In this document: positions 36,794-44,418 of the stretch, piece after piece | Numbering within the stretch: the first letter of the stretch is position 1 | Layout: each line of letters opens with the position of its first letter | Origin: JAWXUU01 sp044426085 | GTDB taxonomy: Bacteria > Bacillota > Clostridia > Christensenellales > CAMQZB01 | Length of the DNA: 64,000 nt | NCBI GenBank assembly: GCA_044426085.1 | Contig: JAWXUU010000003.1 | Span: forward strand, 112,643 to 176,642 | Direction of reading: 5' to 3' | Program-made: the position numbers and the translations under genes | The notes under the pieces: generated by a model | The model's input: only the letters and a program-made list of their open reading frames with translations | Databases searched by the model: none | What the model was told of the DNA's origin: nothing

Positions 36794-37012
36794 TTACACT
36801 CCTAGTTCGGTATCTTTCACGCTGAAATATAAAACCTTGCCATAGCTTGTCGCTTTGATTGCAGATTTCGCTTTTGCAATCGCGTCAGCTGTTTCCATGC
36901 CGTCGTGTTCGAACGCAAGTTTGATACCTTTTTTTGAAACAAATTTATATCCAAGATCTTCAAGTGTAGTTTTGATTTCTTCTTGTTTTAGTGCTGAGCC
37001 AACGTATATCAT
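36794..37012 (-). CDS. Small conserved-looking protein in PTS operon, unknown function
   Basis: A 72-residue protein (MIYVGSALKQEEIKTTL, then a central TADAIAKAKSAIKAT and a C-terminal strand KVLYFSVKD). Its start codon overlaps the EIIA stop (TAATG), so it is translationally coupled to EIIA. The alternation of strands and helices suggests a small alpha/beta fold. No family recognised; the tight coupling implies a stoichiometric relation to EIIA. Confidence 0.65.
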   Translation of the reverse strand: MIYVGSALKQEEIKTTLEDLGYKFVSKKGIKLAFEHDGMETADAIAKAKSAIKATSYGKVLYFSVKDTELGV

Positions 37013-37326
37013 TATTTTGCCCCCTTGATAATTTCATATAGGTCGATAAATTGATTTGCGATAACTTTGAAGCTATCTGCCGCCATAAGTTGATCTTCCG
37101 CGTGCATCATCAAAAAGTGCATTTGAGAAAAATCTTTTGGGAAATCTGCGTTGAAAAGGTCGAAATGTGCATGATGACCTTCGCCAAAATACGTTTCGCC
37201 TTCTGCGATAAGTTCTTTTGCTTTATCGATATTGCCTTGTTTTGCTTCTTCAATCGCCATGATATACATGCTTTTTGCAGTGCCCACGTTTGTGATAATC
37301 TGCATACATTGCATTTCCAAATCCAT
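37012..37326 (-). CDS. PTS lactose/cellobiose-family EIIA component
   Basis: A 104-residue all-helical EIIA of the Lac family that forms trimers. The phosphorylation site is His75 in LMMHAEDQLM; the HHAHFDLFN segment before it is also usual. Typical opening MQIITNVGTAKSMYIMAIEEAKQG. It takes phosphate from HPr and transfers it to the EIIB gene at 39244-39537. It lies 198 bases after EIIC, with a stem-loop at 37454-37477 between them, and overlaps the following gene by one base. Sugar specificity within the Lac family (cellobiose, chitobiose, lactose and others) cannot be read from EIIA. Confidence 0.92.
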   Translation of the reverse strand: MDLEMQCMQIITNVGTAKSMYIMAIEEAKQGNIDKAKELIAEGETYFGEGHHAHFDLFNADFPKDFSQMHFLMMHAEDQLMAADSFKVIANQFIDLYEIIKGAK

Positions 37327-37453
37327 AATATTCTCCTTTTATTTCAGTCGACAAACGCCGATTGCTTTCTTCTTTAATGTTTTTTGTTTAGTGTTTTGTT
37401 TTTAGTGTTTTATTTTTAGTTTGTGTTTTATTTAAATCCTACTTTATATTGAA

Positions 37454-37477
37454 GGGCTAATGCAAATGCAATAGCCC
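37454..37477 (-). promoter_or_regulatory. Intercistronic stem-loop between EIIC and EIIA
   Basis: GGGCTA (37454-37459) pairs with TAGCCC (37472-37477) around two TGCA words. No T-run follows on the minus strand, so a processing or stability element is more likely than a terminator. Confidence 0.45.
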
Positions 37478-37524
37478 AATCAAATCAATTATTTGCAAGA
37501 ATCAACTTGCGGTTTTGCCAAATA

Positions 37525-38802
37525 TTATTCAGCGTCTTCAATTTTGTTACCTGCAATAACAAAGATTGACCAGATTGCTGTTGCAAGCACGAAGTTGAAA
37601 AGTGCAACGAGTCCGCCAACCCAGTTTGTTGCGATAAGCGCGCCAATCACTGGTGGTGTGATCCAAGGCAAAACAACTGTTGCTGGTGGAACAAGACCAA
37701 TAAATGTCACGAAATATCCAATAGAGATAAGAAGTGGTGAAATAAGCAAGAATGGGAAGAAGTATAGTGGGTTCAATACTAGTGGAATACCAAATGTTAC
37801 TGGTTCGTTAATGTTGAACACGCCCATAGGAGCCGCGATTTTACCAATTGTTTTAGGACCTTCTTTCTTAGAGAAAATCAAGACTGCAACTAGTAGTGCA
37901 AGTGTACAACCTGCGCCACCCATCCATCCGAAGATTTCGAAAGATGTTTTTGTCCACATATATGGAAGAGCTTCGCCAGCACCAAGAGCTGTTGCGTTTG
38001 CAACGCCTGCTGCTGCGTATACGCCGTCAAAAACAACGCCTAGGATGTTTGTTCCGTGAAGACCGAAGAACCACAAGATTTGAACAAGCAAGCTAAAGAA
38101 CAATACAACGAAATAGTTTTGTGTTGCTGCCATTGCTGGTTCTTGAACGAATGCATAAATCATGCTGTTGATATCTGTGCCTGTGATCATGTTGAAGAAA
38201 TAATAAATTGCTGCAAGAGAGAACACAGAGATGATTCCCGGAATCAAAGCAGAGAAAGCTGCTGCAACTGCTGGTGGAACACCTTCAGGCATATTGATTT
38301 TAAGTTTTGATTTGCAAAGTGCAATATAGATAAATGATGCGATTGTTGAAAGCAAGATTGCTGTGAACAATGCGCTTGTGCTTGTGAATGACCAGTGGAT
38401 GAATCCCCAACCGTCCACGCCTTGTGGGTTTGCTGCGATATAGCCTGCAAGTGCAACAACTGCGCCAGCAAGTGGATCAACATCCCAGTTTTTAGCAAGG
38501 TTGTAACCAAGCGTGATAACAAGGATAAGCCCCATCATAGCTGTTGTGCCCCACCAAACGTTACCGTTGATAGTGATCAACCAACCAAAGAATGTTGGAA
38601 GCCCTTGAAGCCATGCCACTGTTGGCAAACTTGCTGGAATATCTCTTACAAGAACGTTAAGTAGTGATGCAACAGAACCCGCGATGATAATTGGCATCAT
38701 TGCGATGAAAGCATCACGAAGTGCGATTAGGTATCTGTTGCTACCAATCTTCGCTGCAACTGGAACGAAATGTTTTTCCATCCAATCAAAGAATTTATTC
38801 AT
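37525..38802 (-). CDS. PTS lactose/cellobiose-family EIIC permease
   Basis: A 425-residue membrane permease. It begins with the family-typical amphipathic helix (MNKFFDWMEKHFVPVAAKIGSNR in pieces) and has the conserved GVFNINEPVTFGIPLVLNP motif holding the catalytic glutamate, and the LHGTNI motif. Around ten hydrophobic segments; length normal for CelB/LicC/ChbC. No EIIB or EIIA is fused, matching the separate cistrons around it. Start with GGAGG five bases upstream. A 440-base intergenic stretch with three palindromic repeats precedes it. Together with the MupG-like hydrolase this suggests uptake of a beta-linked or amino-sugar disaccharide. Confidence 0.92.
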   Translation of the reverse strand: MNKFFDWMEKHFVPVAAKIGSNRYLIALRDAFIAMMPIIIAGSVASLLNVLVRDIPASLPTVAWLQGLPTFFGWLITINGNVWWGTTAMMGLILVITLGYNLAKNWDVDPLAGAVVALAGYIAANPQGVDGWGFIHWSFTSTSALFTAILLSTIASFIYIALCKSKLKINMPEGVPPAVAAAFSALIPGIISVFSLAAIYYFFNMITGTDINSMIYAFVQEPAMAATQNYFVVLFFSLLVQILWFFGLHGTNILGVVFDGVYAAAGVANATALGAGEALPYMWTKTSFEIFGWMGGAGCTLALLVAVLIFSKKEGPKTIGKIAAPMGVFNINEPVTFGIPLVLNPLYFFPFLLISPLLISIGYFVTFIGLVPPATVVLPWITPPVIGALIATNWVGGLVALFNFVLATAIWSIFVIAGNKIEDAE

Positions 38803-38912
38803 ATTTTCCTCCTGTTATACCGATTTATTTCGATATATTCTCATTATATTTATTTTGGTCCCCCAAAAATAAATTCATAGTTGTTCACTTTGAAGTCTCT
38901 CACCTTCCAAAG

Positions 38913-39248
38913 CAAAGGGTCATTTTATGAAGGGAGCGTATAAAAATACGTGACCTGAATAAAATGTTCCTTTAACGCAGTAGAATATGTGATTTTGGCT
39001 TAGCGGCTGAGGCAAAATTGCGTATTATACAAGGCAAAGGGTCATTTTATGAAGGGAGCGTATAAAAATACGTGACCTGAATAAAATGTTCCTTTAACGC
39101 AGTAGAATGCGTGATTTTGGCTTAGCGGCTGAGGCAAAATTGCGTATTATACAAGGCAAAGGGTTATTTTATGAAGGGAACGTATAAAAATACGTGACCT
39201 GAATAAAATGTTCCTTTAACGCAGTAGAATGCGTGATTTTGACTTAGC
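38913..39248. repeat. Three tandem 122-base palindromic repeats
   Basis: Units at 38913-39034, 39035-39156 and a shorter one at 39157-39248 that runs into the EIIB stop codon; differences are only a few bases. Each unit holds a long stem: AAAGG, CATTTTAT, CGTAT / ATACG, ATAAAATG, CCTTT (38914-38973 in copy 1). They separate the EIIB and EIIC cistrons. No coding potential. 38803-38912 shows only A+T-rich leader. Confidence 0.9.
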
Positions 39249-39537
39249 CAAGCAATGCTAGTGCTTTTTCTAGAATCTTAACACCATCAAGTCTGCCATA
39301 ATCCATCATGTCGATAACCATTGTTGGCTTGTTATAGTCAGCTTTGATTTGTTTTTCCATAAATCTGATTTGTGGTCCAAGCAAAATCACGTCTGCTGTT
39401 GGTGCGTCTGTTTTGGCAACTGATGTGCCAACCGCCCAAATTTTTGCATCGATGCCTTTCACTTCTGCTTCTGCTTGCATTTTTTTCACTACCATACTCG
39501 TGGACATTCCCGCCGAGCAAATTAAAAGTATATTCAT
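39244..39537 (-). CDS. PTS lactose/cellobiose-family EIIB component
   Basis: A 97-residue cytoplasmic EIIB. The P-loop-like phosphocysteine motif is LLICSAGMSTSM with Cys7; the downstream ILLGPQIRFMEKQI segment is also typical. Start set at MNILLICSAG (39537), with GGGAGG five bases upstream, rather than nine codons earlier. It carries phosphate from EIIA to the sugar bound by EIIC. Its last codon and stop lie inside the third copy of the 122-base repeat. Confidence 0.92.
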   Translation of the reverse strand: MNILLICSAGMSTSMVVKKMQAEAEVKGIDAKIWAVGTSVAKTDAPTADVILLGPQIRFMEKQIKADYNKPTMVIDMMDYGRLDGVKILEKALALLG

Positions 39538-39579
39538 CAAATCCTCCCTTTTGGCTGTTGCCAAAACTTTTTATATTTT

Positions 39580-39645
39580 TTAAATTTTTCTATTCTAATT
39601 TTAAATTTTTCTATTTTAATTTTAAATTTTTCTATTTTAAATTTT
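39580..39645 (-). repeat. Three A+T-only 21-base repeats
   Basis: CTATT recurs at 39590, 39611 and 39632 within units of TTTTAAATTTTTCTATT type. They lie between the HPr-like gene and EIIB. Confidence 0.7.
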
Positions 39646-39658
39646 TTTCTTTTAATTC

Positions 39659-39925
39659 TTATCCCAAACTTTGCATGAAGTCTGAAATTTCCACAAGGGC
39701 TTGATATTCGCTTTCCCCTTCAAGTGAAAATTCAATCTTTTCGCCGTTTCTTGCCTGCATTGCAACAAGGGCAAGTGGATATTTTATTTCTTGCACTTCT
39801 TGTTTTTTATCAAGCTTTTTCGCTTGCAATGTGCAGTTGTGATCCTTGGCAATTTTCAAAATTTCGCAAGCGATGCGAACGTGAATGCCAAGCTTATCTT
39901 TAACTTCAAATATTCTACTTATCAT
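39659..39925 (-). CDS. HPr-like phosphocarrier with Ser46 replaced by Glu
   Basis: An 88-residue HPr-fold protein. The phosphorylatable His15 is kept in KLGIHVRIA, but the canonical HARPA motif is HVRIA (Pro18 is Ile). An ungapped comparison puts Glu46 at the position of the HPr-kinase serine (QEIKYPLAL for the usual KSIMGVMSL), so regulatory Ser phosphorylation is not possible and the residue mimics a permanently charged state. It lies between the PRD regulator (20 bases) and EIIB in the same operon, while a canonical ptsH is encoded next to the operon. It may be a dedicated phosphodonor or a regulator-specific signal. The ribosome-binding site is weak. Confidence 0.82.
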   Translation of the reverse strand: MISRIFEVKDKLGIHVRIACEILKIAKDHNCTLQAKKLDKKQEVQEIKYPLALVAMQARNGEKIEFSLEGESEYQALVEISDFMQSLG

Positions 39926-39944
39926 AATTTCAGTCTCTTTTTAT

Positions 39945-41981
39945 CTATTTATTGTTTCCAATGTTTTGAAATAATTGCAAAATTTCTTCTTCGCTGTTTG
40001 AATTTCTCAATTTTTCAAGGGAACTTGCATCGCTGAGCACTTCTGATATGCCTGCAATCAAATTGAAGTGGCTATCCACGCCACTAGAAGAAATGGCAAA
40101 TACAATATCGCACATCTCGTCGCCATTTTCAACAAACGGCACTTTTTGCGAAAGCCTAACCAAAACTCCGCCAACTTTTTTCACGTTTGCATCGTTTCTT
40201 GAATGGGCAAGAACTATTCCATCCATAACAACCATGTGGGTTTTGCTGTTTTCCACTTCGGAAATCATATCGGCAATGTATTCTTTTTCCACCGCACCAG
40301 TTTGAATGAGAAGCTGACCTGCACTTTCAAGTGCACTTTTATAATCGTTTGCAGAAATAAAACTCACGCGGGAAATCTTTCCGTCGCTTTCCGCTTTCTG
40401 CCTTGGCTTTTCCATTGGTATGTTCAGTTCACTTGATATATCAAGCAAAATGTTTTGGATTTTATCATTATCAATATCGTGATTTTTCAATATGTTATAA
40501 ATACTTTTCAAAACCCCCGACCCAACTTCACGCGTTGGAAGAAAGTCTTTAAGTTTTGCAAGGGTATCTTCTTCCAGATTAGAACCAATCTTCACAAAAT
40601 CAACTTCGCTGCCACCAAGTGGCAATGTTGAAACCACCAAACTTGCCGACTGTTGTTTTATATCGCGATCCAGCACTTTCATACCAAGCGATTCAAACAC
40701 CGTCACATCAAACATCTCGCGGATTTTTTCCGCAACCAAGTTGGAATAAGTTTTATCAAAAGGGCAAAGCACAATCACTGTTTTCTTATCGCGATTGACT
40801 TTGTCGAATTTGTATGCACCAACAAACACTCGATAAAATCTTGCGATGTCGGCATCAACAATCTGACGTTTTATTGTGCTTTCCAAAATTTGCAGTTCTT
40901 CTTTTATTGTTTGATACAAATTTTCATGCCCGCTCATGTCTATTGTGAGTGGGGATTTATCCTTGCCACGCAAGTCGTCAAATATCAAATCAATAAGTTC
41001 GTCGGCAACAACGCCGATGATCCTTGAAGAAGGGTAAACGCCTTCTGTGAGAAGTGAAACTTTTTTTGCCATGTTGTGGGCAAACAGTTGGATATCGGGA
41101 AAAGAACTTTTCTCCGTACCGCTTGTTTCAAGTTCGCGGGTGTATTCAAGCAAACTTTGCATAAATGCGTATCCGCCGCTGCTGTCGCCAAAAATCGGCT
41201 GAGAAATGTTTTGGATTTCCTGACTGTATTCTCCCTCGATTGTTTCCTTTTCGATATTGCCACGCCTTTTTGCAATCGCGATTGCAAGTGCACAAAAAGC
41301 ATAGGTGTTATCGCGAACATTTTCAAGATGTGTGCTTTCAATCATCAAAAGTGATTTTTTCAATCCCTCTTCCGAAACACCATCGAAAAGTTTATACATT
41401 TTATTGCCAAGCAAAAGTGAATCACCGTCGCTTGCATAAGTTATTATCTCGATTATATCTCTCGCTTCAATAATAGAAAGCACAACCTTTGCACATTCGA
41501 TGCAAAGTTTTATTTCTTCACCTTCAAGGATATACCCCAAAACTGAAGACTGCAGTGTGTCCTTTTCATAATTGAAAAGCATTCGAAGTTTTTCAAAATC
41601 TTTGAACACTGTGGAACGAGAAACCATAAGCCTTTCCGCTTCGCCGTCAATGAATATGTGTTTTTTTGACAAAATCAAATTGACAAGAACACTCATAAGC
41701 CTTGAAGTCGGAGTGTCGTATATCGTGCCTTCACGCTCGCTTAAAATAGCAGATAGCAACCTTTTTCTGTCTTCCCCCGCGATGTTATAACTGACACCAA
41801 CATTGGTTTTTCTCGACAGAATATCAAAGTCAAACTTCAATAAAAAGTTATCTATTGCATCCAAATCATATCTTGTTGCCCGTTCGGAAATTTTGAACTC
41901 CGCCCCAATATCTTTGAGCTTGAGGCTTTGATTACTCTTCAAAAGCAACAATAGAATGTTACAACATCTATTACTAAGCAC
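39945..41981 (-). CDS. BglG/LicR-type PRD transcriptional regulator with EIIB and EIIA domains
   Basis: A 678-residue PTS-controlled activator. Two N-terminal winged-helix regions (LKLKDIGAEFKISERATRYDLDAID and LMVSRSTVFKDFEKL) precede two PRD domains (about 185-400), an EIIB-like domain (TVIVLCPFDKTYSNL) and a C-terminal EIIA-like domain with histidine in GIVLAHSRND. The domain order equals MtlR/LicR. The start codon is GTG (41981) with AAGGAAGG just upstream. As first gene of the nine-gene operon it most likely activates its own promoter when its PRDs are dephosphorylated or phosphorylated by the operon's EII proteins. It is a distant paralogue of the mtlR gene in this window. Confidence 0.88.
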   Translation of the reverse strand: MLSNRCCNILLLLLKSNQSLKLKDIGAEFKISERATRYDLDAIDNFLLKFDFDILSRKTNVGVSYNIAGEDRKRLLSAILSEREGTIYDTPTSRLMSVLVNLILSKKHIFIDGEAERLMVSRSTVFKDFEKLRMLFNYEKDTLQSSVLGYILEGEEIKLCIECAKVVLSIIEARDIIEIITYASDGDSLLLGNKMYKLFDGVSEEGLKKSLLMIESTHLENVRDNTYAFCALAIAIAKRRGNIEKETIEGEYSQEIQNISQPIFGDSSGGYAFMQSLLEYTRELETSGTEKSSFPDIQLFAHNMAKKVSLLTEGVYPSSRIIGVVADELIDLIFDDLRGKDKSPLTIDMSGHENLYQTIKEELQILESTIKRQIVDADIARFYRVFVGAYKFDKVNRDKKTVIVLCPFDKTYSNLVAEKIREMFDVTVFESLGMKVLDRDIKQQSASLVVSTLPLGGSEVDFVKIGSNLEEDTLAKLKDFLPTREVGSGVLKSIYNILKNHDIDNDKIQNILLDISSELNIPMEKPRQKAESDGKISRVSFISANDYKSALESAGQLLIQTGAVEKEYIADMISEVENSKTHMVVMDGIVLAHSRNDANVKKVGGVLVRLSQKVPFVENGDEMCDIVFAISSSGVDSHFNLIAGISEVLSDASSLEKLRNSNSEEEILQLFQNIGNNK

Positions 41982-41997
41982 GATTCCTTCCTTTTTG

Positions 41998-42026
41998 ATT
42001 ATATATCAACAATCAAACAATTTCAA
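41998..42026 (-). promoter_or_regulatory. Predicted promoter of the Lac-PTS/MupG operon
   Basis: Minus-strand TTGAAA (42021-42026), 17-base spacer, TATAAT (41998-42003). The leader is only about 10-15 bases. Confidence 0.7.
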
Positions 42027-42042
42027 TAGCAAATTATTGCAA

Positions 42043-42067
42043 AAAAATAACGGCAAACGTTATTTTT
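42043..42067 (-). terminator. ptsH terminator or operator palindrome
   Basis: AAAAATAACG / CGTTATTTTT arms with a five-base centre, followed by T on the minus strand. It lies 90 bases after the ptsH stop and 16 bases upstream of the PTS operon's -35 box, so it may be a weak terminator, an operator, or both. Confidence 0.5.
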
Positions 42068-42157
42068 CTGTGTGAAACAACATATCTTTCTTGCTAATTT
42101 CCAAAAAAGACCTTTATAATTTTGTTATTTCAAAATTATATTATCAAGAGGAAAATA

Positions 42158-42430
42158 TTATTCGCCACATCCAGATTCGATAAGTTCTTTAAGCGCAACA
42201 ACCGCAGCAGCTTCATCTTCACCTTCAGCTTCAATCAAGATTTCTTCACCTTTTTTGATTCCTAGTGTCATGATTGCCATGAGCGATTTAGCTTTTTTCT
42301 TTACTGATTCGTTTGAAGTTTTGCAAACTGTTATTTCGCTTGAAAAGCCCGCCGCACATTTTGCAAATGTTGCAGCTGGTCTTGCGTGCAATCCTGTTTC
42401 GTTTATAACTGTTATTTTAACACTTTCCAT
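42158..42430 (-). CDS. ptsH: Phosphocarrier protein HPr
   Basis: A 90-residue general PTS phosphocarrier. His15 in TGLHARPAA accepts phosphate from enzyme I; the HPr-kinase site is the serine in KAKSLMAIMTLGIKKG (residue 49, equivalent to Ser46). It is complete and canonical, unlike the HPr-like protein at 39659. It is monocistronic with a strong TTGACA-17-TATAAT promoter; the gene for enzyme I is not in the window. GGAGAG precedes the ATG. Confidence 0.95.
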   Translation of the reverse strand: MESVKITVINETGLHARPAATFAKCAAGFSSEITVCKTSNESVKKKAKSLMAIMTLGIKKGEEILIEAEGEDEAAAVVALKELIESGCGE

Positions 42431-42474
42431 TTTTAACTCTCCTATATCATGGATTTTTTTGCCATATTACTTAC

Positions 42475-42503
42475 ATTATATATCCAAACCCACATTATGT
42501 CAA
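42475..42503 (-). promoter_or_regulatory. Predicted promoter of ptsH
   Basis: Minus-strand TTGACA (42498-42503), 17-base spacer, TATAAT (42475-42480): a perfect consensus match, as expected for a constitutive gene. Confidence 0.8.
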
Positions 42504-42600
42504 TAGCCAATTGAAAATTAATCCCTCAATCCTATCATCACTTTTTGCAATTTACAATCGGCAAAAAGTGCAAAATCATTTATTTTAGGGTTATTATAAC

Positions 42601-42630
42601 AAAAAAGCAATGTTTTCACACTGCTTTTTT
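42601..42630 (-). terminator. Terminator of the antiporter operon
   Basis: AAAAAAGCA / TGCTTTTTT arms (42601-42609 and 42622-42630), 45 bases after the antiporter stop. Confidence 0.85.
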
Positions 42631-42674
42631 CTTGTTTAAATATTTATTTTGTCGAATTTTAAAACTGCAATAAA

Positions 42675-43883
42675 CTAAGCATTTGCTTTTGCTTTTGGCT
42701 TTTTGACAGCTGTTTTCGGTTCGGAAATTTCACCGGCATTTTTGAGTGACAATTTTGCAAGCACAGGTCCAATCATTTCATAAATGAAAGTTCCGCACAA
42801 AATAACAGTTCTTATCATACTGCCCGATTCTGGAAGCAATGTTGACGCGAGCATTGAAAGCCCAAGTGCAACACCCGCTTGAGGGGTGAGGGCAAGACCG
42901 AGATTTTTTGTGACTGTTTTTTCTTGTTTTGTGAGCATACATCCAAGTGATGCACCACCGATTTTGCCAACCACACGCATAACAACATATATAACGCCAA
43001 TAAGCCCTATGCTTGGAAGGATTCTCCAATCTAGTTCCGCACCCGAAAGGGCAAAGAAAAGCATATATATTGGAGGAGTGATATTTGAAAGCGTTGCGAT
43101 AACTTTTTCAGCATTTTTATGCAAGTTGATATAAACACCACCCATTGCCATGCATGTTAGAAGCGTTGAACCGCCGATATATGCCGCAACCGAATCCGCA
43201 ATAAAAATAAACGCAATCGAAATACACAAAAATGAAGATTTCTTTTTGAAAATCGCAAACGGCAACACCATAAGAAATCCCAAAATTCCGCCAAGAACAA
43301 CAGAAATACCCACTTCATATATCGGAGAAAGCAAGTCGGTGATTTGAAAAGCCCCCGAAGAGCTAGCCATGCTGTTTACAATCGCAACGGCAAAACCAAA
43401 GCACACAAGTGCAATCGCATCGTCGACCGCAACAACTGAAAGCAGTGTTGAAGTGAGCGGACCTTTTGCCCTGTATTGATTGATAACCATAACTGTTGCA
43501 GCGGGCGCAGTTGCTGAAGCGATTGCACCCAAAACAAGTGAAATTTCCGTGTTGAATCCAAACGCGAGAAGAGTGAGCGTCACACAAGCCATGGCAAACA
43601 CACCTTCGCAAATCGCGATGATGATTGGCGCAACACCAACTTTTTTGAAATATGAAATCTTGAATTCTGTGCCGATTGAAAAGGCGATAAATGCAAGCGC
43701 CATTTCTGATATAATACTTGCACTTTCAACAATTTCAAGTGGGATAATGTTGAGAACATACGGCCCAAACAAAAGCCCCGCAAGCAAATAGCCCGTAACG
43801 TTTGGCAACTTCAAAAGGCGGACAAGCTTGCCCGCAAACATAGCACCTAAAATAAGGATACCAAAATAAAACAATATTCCCAT
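42675..43883 (-). CDS. CPA2-type cation:proton antiporter
   Basis: A 402-residue membrane protein of the Kef/NapA (CPA2) superfamily. The opening (GILFYFGILILGAMFAGKLVRLLKLPNVTGYLLAG) and the motif VLGAIASATAPAATVMVI are typical; about twelve hydrophobic segments, then a short charged C-terminal tail. There is no TrkA-N/RCK domain, unlike full KefB/C. It follows the PII-like gene after eight bases and should be co-expressed with it. It probably exchanges Na+ or K+ for H+; the ion cannot be decided here. Length fits the compact bacterial antiporters. Confidence 0.88.
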   Translation of the reverse strand: MGILFYFGILILGAMFAGKLVRLLKLPNVTGYLLAGLLFGPYVLNIIPLEIVESASIISEMALAFIAFSIGTEFKISYFKKVGVAPIIIAICEGVFAMACVTLTLLAFGFNTEISLVLGAIASATAPAATVMVINQYRAKGPLTSTLLSVVAVDDAIALVCFGFAVAIVNSMASSSGAFQITDLLSPIYEVGISVVLGGILGFLMVLPFAIFKKKSSFLCISIAFIFIADSVAAYIGGSTLLTCMAMGGVYINLHKNAEKVIATLSNITPPIYMLFFALSGAELDWRILPSIGLIGVIYVVMRVVGKIGGASLGCMLTKQEKTVTKNLGLALTPQAGVALGLSMLASTLLPESGSMIRTVILCGTFIYEMIGPVLAKLSLKNAGEISEPKTAVKKPKAKANA

Positions 43884-43891
43884 TTCTCCCC

Positions 43892-44233
43892 CTATAATTT
43901 AAGTCCAGCTATGTAGTCGATTGGGCAAGTGAACATTATTGCAGTTTCAGGATTATCGATTCCGCCAACGACATCGTCGAGAATATCGTGAGCATTTTGA
44001 ATCATTTCTTCATCTTTTGTTAGCATCAAAATTGTGCGTGATTCTTGGCGTTCTGGCGTGTGATTGAGACGCAGTGGTTTCAAGAACAAGTCTTCACCGT
44101 GCCCCATTTCGTAAAGCGTGTGCGCCATGCCGGAACTTTGCAAGATTGTGCCGTGCAAGTCGTTTTCTTGAAGCTCCGTTAAAAGCTCTTCAAAAACTTC
44201 CATTTTATTTAGGATAATAACTAATAATTTCAT
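43892..44233 (-). CDS. PII-like (CutA/PII-fold) small protein
   Basis: A 113-residue protein. MKLLVIILNKMEVFEELLTELQENDLHGTILQSSGMA is the first ferredoxin-like half of the PII/CutA superfamily; a second beta-alpha-beta half follows (TILMLTKDEEMIQNAHDIL, IMFTCPIDYIAGL). It lacks the T-loop tyrosine of GlnB and is not a nitrogen regulator by sequence. Its position as first gene before an antiporter recalls transporter-associated PII-like sensors that bind nucleotides. Ribosome-binding site GAGGT. The family call is moderate; the sensing role is inference. Confidence 0.7.
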   Translation of the reverse strand: MKLLVIILNKMEVFEELLTELQENDLHGTILQSSGMAHTLYEMGHGEDLFLKPLRLNHTPERQESRTILMLTKDEEMIQNAHDILDDVVGGIDNPETAIMFTCPIDYIAGLKL

Positions 44234-44316
44234 TTTTCTACCTCTGAAAACCTTATAATTTTTAAACTTTATAACCTTTATAACCTTTATAATTTGGCGT
44301 GTTTATCGCCACAACA

Positions 44317-44346
44317 ATTGTATCACAATCATTTCTTTTGGGTCAA
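44317..44346 (-). promoter_or_regulatory. Predicted promoter of the PII-like/antiporter operon
   Basis: Minus-strand TTGACC (44341-44346), 18-base spacer, TACAAT (44317-44322). The leader contains 9-base ATAACCTTT repeats (44271-44292). Confidence 0.55.
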
Positions 44347-44367
44347 GTGATATTTGGCAGACATCAG

Positions 44368-44396
44368 AGAAAGACGGAATTTTATTCCGCCCTTCT
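44368..44396 (-). terminator. Likely terminator hairpin of the dehydrogenase gene
   Basis: Thirteen-base stem (AGAAAGACGGAAT / ATTCCGCCCTTCT, two G:U pairs) with a three-base loop, 23 bases after the stop at 44419. No U-run follows, so it may be a 3' stabiliser instead. Confidence 0.5.
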
Positions 44397-44418
44397 ATCA
44401 TCTTTATATTTGATTTTT

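Noticed and set aside
38913..39248. Possible CRISPR-like or attachment-site repeat
   Set aside because: The 122-base units abut without unique spacers and there is no integrase or cas gene nearby.
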